Positions 57,104-64,000 of a DNA stretch of 64,000 bases are shown piece by piece. Under the pieces are notes generated by a model. The model worked only from the letters and a program-made list of their open reading frames with translations, was not told the DNA's origin and ran no database searches. A program made the position numbers and the translations under genes. Each line of letters starts with the position of its first letter. The stretch's first letter is position 1. The DNA comes from Nitrosovibrio sp. Nv17 (GTDB lineage: Bacteria > Pseudomonadota > Gammaproteobacteria > Burkholderiales > Nitrosomonadaceae): positions 1-64,000 of the forward strand of contig NZ_FPIQ01000005.1 of assembly GCF_900119085.1 (NCBI RefSeq), read 5' to 3'.

Positions 57104-57988
57104 TCATGCCGGTTTTCTCGGCAAGCCGCTCCAGCCTAGCTTCTCGCGCAGCATGCGATAATAGCTGTGGTCGGCGGCGTGCAGCAGCGTCGCCTCGTAT
57201 GGAGAGCGGCGCACCATGACTTTGTCATGTGCCTGCAGGTCGAAGTGAAAATGGCTGTCGGCATGCACGCGCGCCACCGGGGTATGGTGCATGAGGATCT
57301 CGACGACGGCGCCCGGCTCCACCACGATGGAGCGGTTGCTGAGCGTGTGCGGGCTCACCGGCACCAGGGCGACCAGGTCGAGCCCGGGATGCAGGATCGG
57401 GCCGCCGGCCGACAACGCATAGGCGGTGGAGCCCGTAGGCGTGGCGACGATCAGGCCATCGGCGCGCAGCGAATAGACGTACTCGCCGTCGATGCGCACT
57501 TCGAGTTCGATCATGTTGCCGCTGACCCCCCGGTTCACCGCCACGTCGTTCAGGGCCAGGGAATCGAATATGCCGACAGAGTTTCGCGCGACTTCGACGT
57601 GCAGCAGCATGCGCCGTTCCGCGACATAGCCGCCATCCAGCATGGGGCCGAGCGCCTCGGTCATGGAATCGATCGAGAGATCGGTCAGGAATCCCAGCCT
57701 GCCCTGATTGATGCCGACCAGCGGTACATCAAAGGGAGCAAGCTTGCGCGCGATGTTGAGCATGGTGCCGTCCCCTCCCAGCACGATGGCAAGATCCGCG
57801 CGGGCGCCGATCTCCTCCAGTGTCGCGACGGCATGGGGCTTTGTCGAGATGCTGGCGGCAGTCAGGGATTCCAGCAGGACTTCAACACCCCGACTCTTCA
57901 GATACTGTCCCAGATGGAACAAGGGAACGGCGATGTCCGGATTCTTGTGCTTGCCGATTACCGCGACCGTCTTGAACGGAAAACTCAT
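57104..57988 (-). CDS. nadK: NAD kinase
   Basis: 294 residues with the GGDGTML motif, NQGRLGFLTDL and ATPTGSTAYALSAGGPILHP. It phosphorylates NAD to NADP. ATG at 57988 faces hrcA in divergent orientation, and recN follows in the same operon; the nadK-recN order opposite hrcA is common in betaproteobacteria. Confidence 0.97.
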   Translation of the reverse strand: MSFPFKTVAVIGKHKNPDIAVPLFHLGQYLKSRGVEVLLESLTAASISTKPHAVATLEEIGARADLAIVLGGDGTMLNIARKLAPFDVPLVGINQGRLGFLTDLSIDSMTEALGPMLDGGYVAERRMLLHVEVARNSVGIFDSLALNDVAVNRGVSGNMIELEVRIDGEYVYSLRADGLIVATPTGSTAYALSAGGPILHPGLDLVALVPVSPHTLSNRSIVVEPGAVVEILMHHTPVARVHADSHFHFDLQAHDKVMVRRSPYEATLLHAADHSYYRMLREKLGWSGLPRKPA

Positions 57989-58129
57989 GACTACACTTGA
58001 AATGGAGAGCCTGGAAGCCGTTCCTGTCGAAACCGGCCGTGCGCCGGAAGCGTAACGGATACCTCATGTAGCAGCATTTCCGGATTAAACCACATCGTGC
58101 GTGTGCTGACAAAGCATTCCCTGCCGCTC

Positions 58130-58154
58130 CTGTTCCGGGGATGCCCCGGAACAG
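58130..58154. promoter_or_regulatory. perfect inverted repeat upstream of hrcA
   Basis: CTGTTCCGGGG-ATG-CCCCGGAACAG: 11-bp arms and a 3-bp centre in the 366-bp nadK-hrcA gap (57989-58354). It is not the CIRCE sequence (TTAGCACTC-N9-GAGTGCTAA), which I do not find here. It may be an operator or an attenuator hairpin; TTTC follows but no true T run. The rest of the gap shows nothing I would support. Confidence 0.45.
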
Positions 58155-58354
58155 TTTCACCGGTTTCGTGTCGAACAGTATTGCAGGGCACCGGTCGCGA
58201 AGGACGGTGGATGTGCACGGCTCACTGCCCACTGCTGCAAACCGTATCCTGGTGTAGAATGCCCGTAAATTCGATGATCGGCCGATCCCCGGATGACGGG
58301 ACCTGGGATGCGCACCCTGCCGGATTGCACGGCATGGCCCAAGTTGACGACAAC

Positions 58355-59374
58355 ATGCTCAACCAAAGAGAAAAAATTCTGCTCAAGACGCTGGTCGAAC
58401 GGTACATCAGCGATGGCCAGCCGGTAGGATCACGCGCGCTCTCCAGGTTTTCGGGCCTCGACCTCAGCCCTGCCACGATACGCAACGTGATGGCCGACCT
58501 GGAGGAAATGGGTTTCGTCGCCAGCCCCCATACTTCCGCCGGGCGGGTGCCGACCCATCGCGGCTACCGCTTCTTCGTCGATACCCTGCTGGTGGTCAAA
58601 CCCCTCGACGTCATCGAGATCAGCCAGCTCGAGGACCAGTTGCACCCGGACCACCCGTCGCGGCTGATCAACTCCGCCTCGCAGTTGCTGTCGGAACTGA
58701 CCCGCTTCGCCGGAATGGTGGTGACACCCAAGCGCAGCAGCGGCGTCTTCCGCTACATTGAATTCCTGGCCTTGTCGGAAAAGCGCATCCTGCTCATCCT
58801 CGTCACCCCGGACGACGACGTCCAGAACCGCGTGCTGCTGGCCGACAGGCCCTACAGCCAGGCGGAACTGGTCGAGGCCGCCAACTTCATCAACCAGAAC
58901 TATGCCGGATGCACCTTCGATGAAATCCGCGTGCGCATCCAGAGCGAACTGAAGCAGTTGCGCCACGACATGGCCCATCTCATGGCTGCAGCCATCGCGC
59001 TGGGCAGCGAGGCAGCCCAGGAAAACAGCGAGGCGCTGGTCGTGGCGGGCGAGCGCCGCCTGCTGGATGTGCAGGATCTCTCCGGCAACATGACGAGCCT
59101 GAAGAAGCTGTTCGATTTGTTCGAGCGCAAGACCGTGCTGCTGCAACTGCTGGAATTCAGCCGCAAGGCGGAGGGCGTGCAGATCTTCATCGGCGACGAA
59201 TCCGGCGTGCTGACGCTGGATGAGTGCAGCGTGGTGACCGCGCCCTACGAGGTGGATGGAAAGGTCGTGGGCACCGTGGGTGTGGTCGGACCCACGCGCA
59301 TGGCCTACGAACGCGTCATTCCCATCGTGGATGCCACCGCCCGGCTGCTTTCCAGTGCATTGTCGCACCACTAG
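58355..59374 (+). CDS. hrcA: heat-inducible transcription repressor HrcA
   Basis: From ATG 58355 ([20 protein letters not shown]) the protein has 339 residues; ATG 58334, seven codons earlier, is an alternative. The N-terminal winged helix ([40 protein letters not shown]) and the GAF-like C-terminal domain with [10 protein letters not shown] are typical. HrcA represses groESL and dnaK operons through CIRCE sites and is reactivated by GroEL. Its TAG stop is formed by TA plus the first G of the MITE at 59374. Confidence 0.95.
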   Translation: MLNQREKILLKTLVERYISDGQPVGSRALSRFSGLDLSPATIRNVMADLEEMGFVASPHTSAGRVPTHRGYRFFVDTLLVVKPLDVIEISQLEDQLHPDHPSRLINSASQLLSELTRFAGMVVTPKRSSGVFRYIEFLALSEKRILLILVTPDDDVQNRVLLADRPYSQAELVEAANFINQNYAGCTFDEIRVRIQSELKQLRHDMAHLMAAAIALGSEAAQENSEALVVAGERRLLDVQDLSGNMTSLKKLFDLFERKTVLLQLLEFSRKAEGVQIFIGDESGVLTLDECSVVTAPYEVDGKVVGTVGVVGPTRMAYERVIPIVDATARLLSSALSHH

Positions 59375-59640
59375 GGCCTGTTAACACTCATTTCATGCTC
59401 GCGACGGTGACGAATTTCAGTTGGAACGAGGCGCGAGCCGTGCAGCAGAGTAAGCTCTGCAAGCGACGAGTAACGATGGGCCGGGTGAAATTCCGTCCCG
59501 TCCCTCCGGGTTGCGCACGAAAAAGCACGGGTGCAGCGTTGCAAAGCTTGGCCATAGGCCGGCTATGCCCTGCGCTTTGCGCCTTGCCGTCGCGCTTTTT
59601 CGCGTAGCAACGCGACCACGAAACAAGTGTTAGCAGGCCC
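59374..59640. mobile_element. MITE-like element with 15-bp terminal inverted repeats and TA flanks
   Basis: GGGCCTGTTAACACT at the left end and AGTGTTAGCAGGCCC at the right end match at 14 of 15 positions as inverted repeats. Both ends are flanked by TA, as left by IS630/Tc1-mariner-type transposition. The 267-bp interior has no credible coding frame and no transposase, so it would be non-autonomous. It supplies the last base of the hrcA stop and sits directly before hemH, so it may separate or alter their expression. Confidence 0.7.
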
Positions 59641-59653
59641 TAGCAGACGCGGA

Positions 59654-60709
59654 TTGAACCAGCAGGCCGGATCCGCCCATCCGCAGGGCGTACGGGATGC
59701 CGAGAGCGGGACGGGCGTGCTGCTGGTCAACCTCGGCACACCGGAAGCGCCTACCGCCCAGGCACTTCGGCCCTACCTCAGGCAGTTCCTGAGCAACCCG
59801 CGCGTCGTGGAGATTCCGTCGTGGATATGGTGGCCGATCCTGAATGGCGCCATCCTTCCCACGCGCCCCGCAAAATCGGCGGAGAAGTACGCCCAGATCT
59901 GGATGCCGGAGGGCTCTCCCCTGAAGGTGCACACCGAGCGCCAGACCCGGCTGCTGCGCGACGCCATGGCCGCACGCACGCCTTTCCCGCCGATCATAGA
60001 ATATGCCATGAGCATTGGGAGCCCGTCCATCGCGCAGATCCTGGAAAGCATGCTGCGGCAGGGCTGCGACCGCATCCTGGTTGTGCCGCTCTACCCCCAG
60101 TATGCCGCCAGCAGCACCGCCGCGATCTTCGATGCCGTCTTTGGATATCTGGGCGGACTGCGCGACGTTCCGGCCCTGCGCACGGTGAGGCACTACCCCG
60201 ATCATCCGGGCTACATCGCGGCACTGGCGCAAAACGTGCGCGACCACTGGGCCGAGAGCGGCCGGCCCGACAAGCTGCTGATCAGCTTTCATGGAATTCC
60301 CCGTGCCGCGGTGGACAAGGGCGATCCCTATCCCGAAGACTGCCGGATCACGGGCTGCCTGCTGGCCCGGGCGCTGGAACTCGGAGAGGACGACTACCTG
60401 ATCTCCTTCCAGTCACGCTTCGGGCGTGCGGAGTGGCTGACGCCCTACACCGCCGCCACGCTGGAGCAGCTGGGACGGCAGGGCGTGCGGCGCGTGGACG
60501 TGGTCTGTCCCGGCTTCGTTTCCGACTGTCTCGAGACCCTGGAGGAAATCGCCATGGAAGGCCGGGATATCTTCCTCCGCGCAGGCGGCCAAGCGTACCA
60601 TCCCATCCCCTGCCTGAATGAGCGCCATGACTGGATACAGGTGCTGGCGGACATTGTCTGCACCCATCTGCAAGGATGGGAAGCGGCGAAGGTCGAAAGG
60701 AAGAATTAG
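59654..60709 (+). CDS. hemH: ferrochelatase
   Basis: The core is clear: [44 protein letters not shown] with the catalytic His, [15 protein letters not shown] and [15 protein letters not shown] with the conserved Glu. No ATG is available upstream of the core in frame. The choices are TTG at 59654 (351 residues) or GTG at 59627 inside the right terminal repeat of the MITE; neither has a good ribosome-binding site. The native start was probably displaced by the insertion. It inserts iron into protoporphyrin IX at the membrane. Confidence 0.9.
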   Translation: MNQQAGSAHPQGVRDAESGTGVLLVNLGTPEAPTAQALRPYLRQFLSNPRVVEIPSWIWWPILNGAILPTRPAKSAEKYAQIWMPEGSPLKVHTERQTRLLRDAMAARTPFPPIIEYAMSIGSPSIAQILESMLRQGCDRILVVPLYPQYAASSTAAIFDAVFGYLGGLRDVPALRTVRHYPDHPGYIAALAQNVRDHWAESGRPDKLLISFHGIPRAAVDKGDPYPEDCRITGCLLARALELGEDDYLISFQSRFGRAEWLTPYTAATLEQLGRQGVRRVDVVCPGFVSDCLETLEEIAMEGRDIFLRAGGQAYHPIPCLNERHDWIQVLADIVCTHLQGWEAAKVERKN

Positions 60710-60723
60710 ACCCGGGGCCCTCC

Positions 60724-61377
60724 TCAGGCATCCTGCCCGCTGCCACCGAGACGGCTGCGGACGAACTGGACGATGGCGGGCAGGACGGAGACGACGACGA
60801 TCCCCAGAATGAAGAAGGTCAGGTTGTTCTTCACTACCGGCACGTTGCCGAAGAAATAGCCGCCGAACACGAAGAAGCTGATCCAGAAAACCCCGCCGAA
60901 GGCGCTGTACGCCACGAAACGCGGATAGGCCATGCGGCCGACGCCGGCGACGAAGGGGGCGAAGGTGCGCACGATCGGCAGGAAGCGCGCAAAGATGATG
61001 GTCTTGCCGCCGTGCTTTTCATAGAACCGGTGGGTCTTCTCCAGGTGAGCACGGTTCAGCAGGCGCGATTCCGCGCGACTGAAGATTCGCGGGCCGAAAT
61101 AACGTCCGATCCAGTAGTTCGTGTTGTCGCCGCAGAATGCAGCCAGCATGAGCAGGGCCGCCAGCCACTGCACCTCCATGGCGCCGCTCGCCGCGATCGC
61201 ACCGGCCACGAACAGCAGCGAATCCCCTGGCAGGAAGGGCATCACCACCAGTCCCGTTTCGCAGAAGACGATCAGGAACAGGATGAGGTAAACCCAGTTT
61301 CCATAGTTCTGCACCAGCCAGATGAGGTGCTGATCCAGATGCAGGACGATATCGACGAGGGTGGCGAGAAGTTCCAA
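60724..61377 (-). CDS. DedA-family membrane protein
   Basis: 217 residues with several membrane helices and the DedA signatures FCETGLVVMPFLPGDSLLFV, GDNTNYWIGRYFG, RFLPIVRTFAPFVAGVGRM and FGGVFWISFFVFGGYF. Family members are flippases or transporters for undecaprenyl phosphate or phosphatidylethanolamine; the substrate here is not known. It is convergent with hemH. Confidence 0.92.
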   Translation of the reverse strand: MELLATLVDIVLHLDQHLIWLVQNYGNWVYLILFLIVFCETGLVVMPFLPGDSLLFVAGAIAASGAMEVQWLAALLMLAAFCGDNTNYWIGRYFGPRIFSRAESRLLNRAHLEKTHRFYEKHGGKTIIFARFLPIVRTFAPFVAGVGRMAYPRFVAYSAFGGVFWISFFVFGGYFFGNVPVVKNNLTFFILGIVVVSVLPAIVQFVRSRLGGSGQDA

Positions 61378-61449
61378 AACACACGTACCAGGCAGGGATG
61401 CGACACGGATGACGTACGGCCCGGAGCCCGGACTACCGGGACTGCTGCA

Positions 61450-62385
61450 TCAGGGGAGCGCTTCCGTCTCGTCCTTCTTCTTTTCGGGCTTGACGATGTC
61501 CTCGCGCGAGACTCCCAGCAGCATGAGCAGCGGACTTGCCACCAGGACCGAGGAGTAGATGCCGAACAGGATCCCGATGGCGAGCGCCAGGGCGAAATAG
61601 TGCAGCGCCTCGCCGCCGAACAGCAGCATGGATATTACCACCATTTCGGTGCTGCCATGGGTGATGATGGTGCGTGACATGGTGCGGGTGATCGCATTGT
61701 CGATGACCTGCGTGACCGGTGCCTTGCGCATCTTGCGAAAATTCTCCCGTATCCGGTCGAACACCACCACCGACTCGTTGACCGAATAGCCCAGTACCGC
61801 CAGGATGGCGGCCAGTACGGTCAGGGAGAATTCCCACTGGAAAAAAGCGAAGAAGCCCAGGATGATCACCACGTCGTGCAGGTTGGCGACGATGCCCGAA
61901 ACGCCGAACTTCCACTCGAACCGCACCGCCAGGTAGGCCACGATGCCGAAGCACACGATCATCAGCGCCAGGGCGCCATTCTCGACCAGTTCCTTGCCCA
62001 CCTGCGGACCGACGAACTCCACCCGGCGCATCTCCGCTGCCGGATCATCCCGGCGCAGGGCCTCGATCACCGTTTCGGACAGTTGCGCGCTGGATATGTC
62101 CGGCCTCGCGGGCAGCCGGATCAGCACATCCCGCGACGTGCCGAAATTCTGCACGCTGACGTCCGGCATCCCGAGCCCGACGAGGACGCCCCGCACGCGG
62201 TCGACGTCCACCGACTGGGTATATCCCACCTCCATCACCGTGCCTCCGGTGAAGTCCACGCCCAGGTTCAGGCCTCGGGTGATCAGGAAGAACACCGCCA
62301 CAAGAAACGTCACCAACGAGATGGCGGTGGTGTACTTTCCCCAGCTCATGAAGGGAATGTCGCGCTTGATCCTGAAGAATTCCAT
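61450..62385 (-). CDS. secF: protein translocase subunit SecF
   Basis: 311 residues with the SecF pattern: GLNLGVDFTGGTVMEVGYT near the first membrane helix, GYSVNESVVVFDRIRENFRK, and a C-terminal membrane cluster (ALALAIGILFGIYSSVLVAS). With SecD it uses the proton gradient to drive late stages of Sec export. It lies 58 bp after secD. Confidence 0.96.
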   Translation of the reverse strand: MEFFRIKRDIPFMSWGKYTTAISLVTFLVAVFFLITRGLNLGVDFTGGTVMEVGYTQSVDVDRVRGVLVGLGMPDVSVQNFGTSRDVLIRLPARPDISSAQLSETVIEALRRDDPAAEMRRVEFVGPQVGKELVENGALALMIVCFGIVAYLAVRFEWKFGVSGIVANLHDVVIILGFFAFFQWEFSLTVLAAILAVLGYSVNESVVVFDRIRENFRKMRKAPVTQVIDNAITRTMSRTIITHGSTEMVVISMLLFGGEALHYFALALAIGILFGIYSSVLVASPLLMLLGVSREDIVKPEKKKDETEALP

Positions 62386-62443
62386 CCGGCTCCGGTCTCC
62401 CGATCAACTCATCTTTTTTTCATGCGCTTGCTGCGCATCGGCC

Positions 62444-64000
62444 TCAGCGGCCATCGCTTGCAGGCTTCCACACCTGCCCGATGGAAACGCCATCCAATTT
62501 GCGGCGCCTGCCGTAGGTCAGGTTGACCACGCTGCGTGAAACCATCACCGCGCTGAAGATCGAGGTCAGGATCCCCAGGCACAGCACCACGGCGAATCCC
62601 TTGATGGGCCCGGTTCCAAAGGCGAACAGGGCGATGCCGGCGATCAGGGTGGTGATGTTCGAATCAACGATCGTGCCGAACGCGCGCTCGTAGCCGGCAT
62701 TGATCGCGGCCTGCGGCGACATGCCATTGCGCAGTTCGTCGCGGATGCGCTCGTTGATCAGCACATTGGCGTCGATCGCCATGCCGATGGTCAGCGCGAT
62801 CGCGGCCATCCCCGGCAGGGTCAGGGTCGCCTGCAGGATGGAGAGCAGGCCGATCAGGAGCAGCAGGTTCACGCCCAGCGCGATGACGGAGATGACGCCG
62901 AACAGCATGTAGTAGACCATCATGAACAGGGCGATGCCCAGGAATCCGAAGAGGGTGGAATTGAAGCCGCGCGCGATGTTGTCCGCGCCCAGGCTGGGGC
63001 CTACCGTGCGCTCCTCGATGATGTCCATGGGCGCCGCCAGCGCCCCCGCACGCAGCAGCAGGGCCACATCGCGCGCTTCCTCGCTGCTCATGCGGCCGCT
63101 GATCTGGACTCGTCCGCCGCCGATCTCCTCCCGGATCACCGGCGCCGTGATGACTTCGGTCTGGTTCTTCTCGACCAGCAGAATGGCCATGCGCCGGCCG
63201 ACGTTGTCGCGCGTGAGCTGCTTGAAGATGCGCGCGCCGTTGCTGTCCAGGTTGAGATGCACCGCCGGCTGGTTGTTGCTGTCGAAGCCGGGCTGCGCGT
63301 CGTTGATGCGATCCCCCGTCAGCACCACCTGCTTCTTCACCAGCAGCGGGCCGCCGCCCCGTTCGTTGTAGAGCTCGGTACCGAACGGCACGCGGCCGTT
63401 CAAAGCGGCGGCGAGGTCGCGCTCGTCATCCACCATGCGCACCTCCAGCGTCGCAGTGCGCCCCAGGATGTCCTTGGCCTTGGCGGTATCCTGCACCCCG
63501 GGCAACTGCACCACCACGCGATCCGCGCCGGCCTGCTGGATGATCGGCTCGGCCACGCCCAGTTCGTTGACGCGGTTGCGCAGGGTGGTGATGTTCTGCT
63601 GCACCGCGGTGTCCTGGATGCGCTTCTGTGCCTCCGGCCTGAGGGTGGCCGTCAGATGGAACTCATCCCTCACGCTGCGTTCGCGCAGGTCGAGATCGGC
63701 GTAGGCTTTCCTGATCTCATCCGCGGCCCGGGCCCGCAACTGGGCGTCGCGGAACTTCACGGTAATGAGCGCGGCGTCCTTGTCCAGGCCGATGTACTGG
63801 ACCTTCTGCTCGCGCAGGGTGCTGCGGATGTCCGCGGCGAAACGGTCGAGCGCCTTCGAGAGAGCGCCGTGCATGTCCACCTGCAGCAGGAAGTGGACGC
63901 CGCCGCGCAGGTCGAGCCCCAGGTACATCGGCAACGCGCCGACGGTGGAAAGCCACTGGGGCGAATTCGGCAGCAGGTTCAGCGCCACCATGTAGCCGTT
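62444..64000 (-). CDS. secD: protein translocase subunit SecD, N-terminus outside the window
   Basis: The frame stays open to the right edge (reading NGYM before VALNLLPNSPQWLSTVGALP), so the first roughly 100 residues are missing. Visible are the P1 start LGLDLRGGVHFLLQVDM and the membrane domain with TLTLPGMAAIALTIGMAIDA, NVLINERIRDELRNGMSPQA and FAFGTGPIKGFAVVL. It pairs with secF downstream; yajC and tgt, which usually precede it, would lie beyond the edge. Confidence 0.95.
   Translation of the reverse strand, partial: NGYMVALNLLPNSPQWLSTVGALPMYLGLDLRGGVHFLLQVDMHGALSKALDRFAADIRSTLREQKVQYIGLDKDAALITVKFRDAQLRARAADEIRKAYADLDLRERSVRDEFHLTATLRPEAQKRIQDTAVQQNITTLRNRVNELGVAEPIIQQAGADRVVVQLPGVQDTAKAKDILGRTATLEVRMVDDERDLAAALNGRVPFGTELYNERGGGPLLVKKQVVLTGDRINDAQPGFDSNNQPAVHLNLDSNGARIFKQLTRDNVGRRMAILLVEKNQTEVITAPVIREEIGGGRVQISGRMSSEEARDVALLLRAGALAAPMDIIEERTVGPSLGADNIARGFNSTLFGFLGIALFMMVYYMLFGVISVIALGVNLLLLIGLLSILQATLTLPGMAAIALTIGMAIDANVLINERIRDELRNGMSPQAAINAGYERAFGTIVDSNITTLIAGIALFAFGTGPIKGFAVVLCLGILTSIFSAVMVSRSVVNLTYGRRRKLDGVSIGQVWKPASDGR

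Noticed and set aside
59399-59607. Open frame inside the hrcA-hemH intergenic region
   Set aside because: It lies within the MITE between inverted repeats, has no ribosome-binding site and a Cys/Arg-rich random-like sequence.

Overview
The window looks like about 64 kb of a GC-rich betaproteobacterial chromosome. The main pointers are the order ompA / gyrA-serC-serA-pheA-hisC-aroF-tyrA, the fmdB-DUF502-aspS-nudB block, the darP/pmbA divergence, the purE-purK-purC run and a PEP-CTERM exported protein. A CbbY-type phosphatase and the PEP-CTERM protein suggest an environmental, possibly autotrophic member of the Nitrosomonadales. That placement is inference; no rRNA gene is present to fix it.

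Layout. 1-2140: two minus-strand LuxR/NarL-type regulators, one of them with two tandem HTH domains. 2484-14676: integrated mobile DNA at the 3' end of the tmRNA gene ssrA. Three direct repeats of the ssrA end and terminator divide it into a small remnant (2484-3589) carrying a toxin-antitoxin-like pair and an 11 kb element (3590-14676). The 11 kb element has a P4-type integrase, matching 20-bp arm-like sites at both ends, AlpA, a RepA-like ATPase, a Toprim-like protein, an iteron-like cluster, an amber-broken antirepressor, two virion-type genes, a poly-leucine microprotein and an AT-rich SDH/ClpP-class protease cassette. It resembles a phage satellite (PICI/P4-like) or a reduced prophage more than a full prophage.

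14671-15032: tmRNA. 15155-17883: mtaD-ubiG-gph. 17980-18654: an OmpA-family protein. 18982-28142: gyrA, then serine and aromatic amino-acid/histidine genes. 28852-32165: fmdB, DUF502, aspS, nudB. 32258-39183: nadA, an EEP-family protein, tsaC/sua5, a CbbY-like HAD, psiE, purE, purK, purC. 39204-42739: TauE-type permease, glycosyltransferase, NAD-epimerase, arfB. 42810-44813: histidine kinase and single-domain response regulator. 45006-50289: carboxylesterase, Tat-exported transglutaminase-like protein, darP, pmbA, a COG4255-like protein. 50642-53180: quorum-sensing LuxR, xthA, folE. 53504-55117: phytase-like PEP-CTERM protein. 55399-59374: recN, nadK and hrcA. 59374-59640: a MITE whose first base completes the hrcA stop codon and whose last bases displace the start region of hemH. 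59654-64000: hemH, dedA, secF and a partial secD.

Functionally, most of the window is housekeeping: amino acid, purine, pterin, NAD and heme synthesis, protein export, and two ribosome-rescue systems (tmRNA and ArfB). Novelty is concentrated in the ssrA island and, to a lesser extent, the hrcA-hemH MITE and the regulators at the left end.
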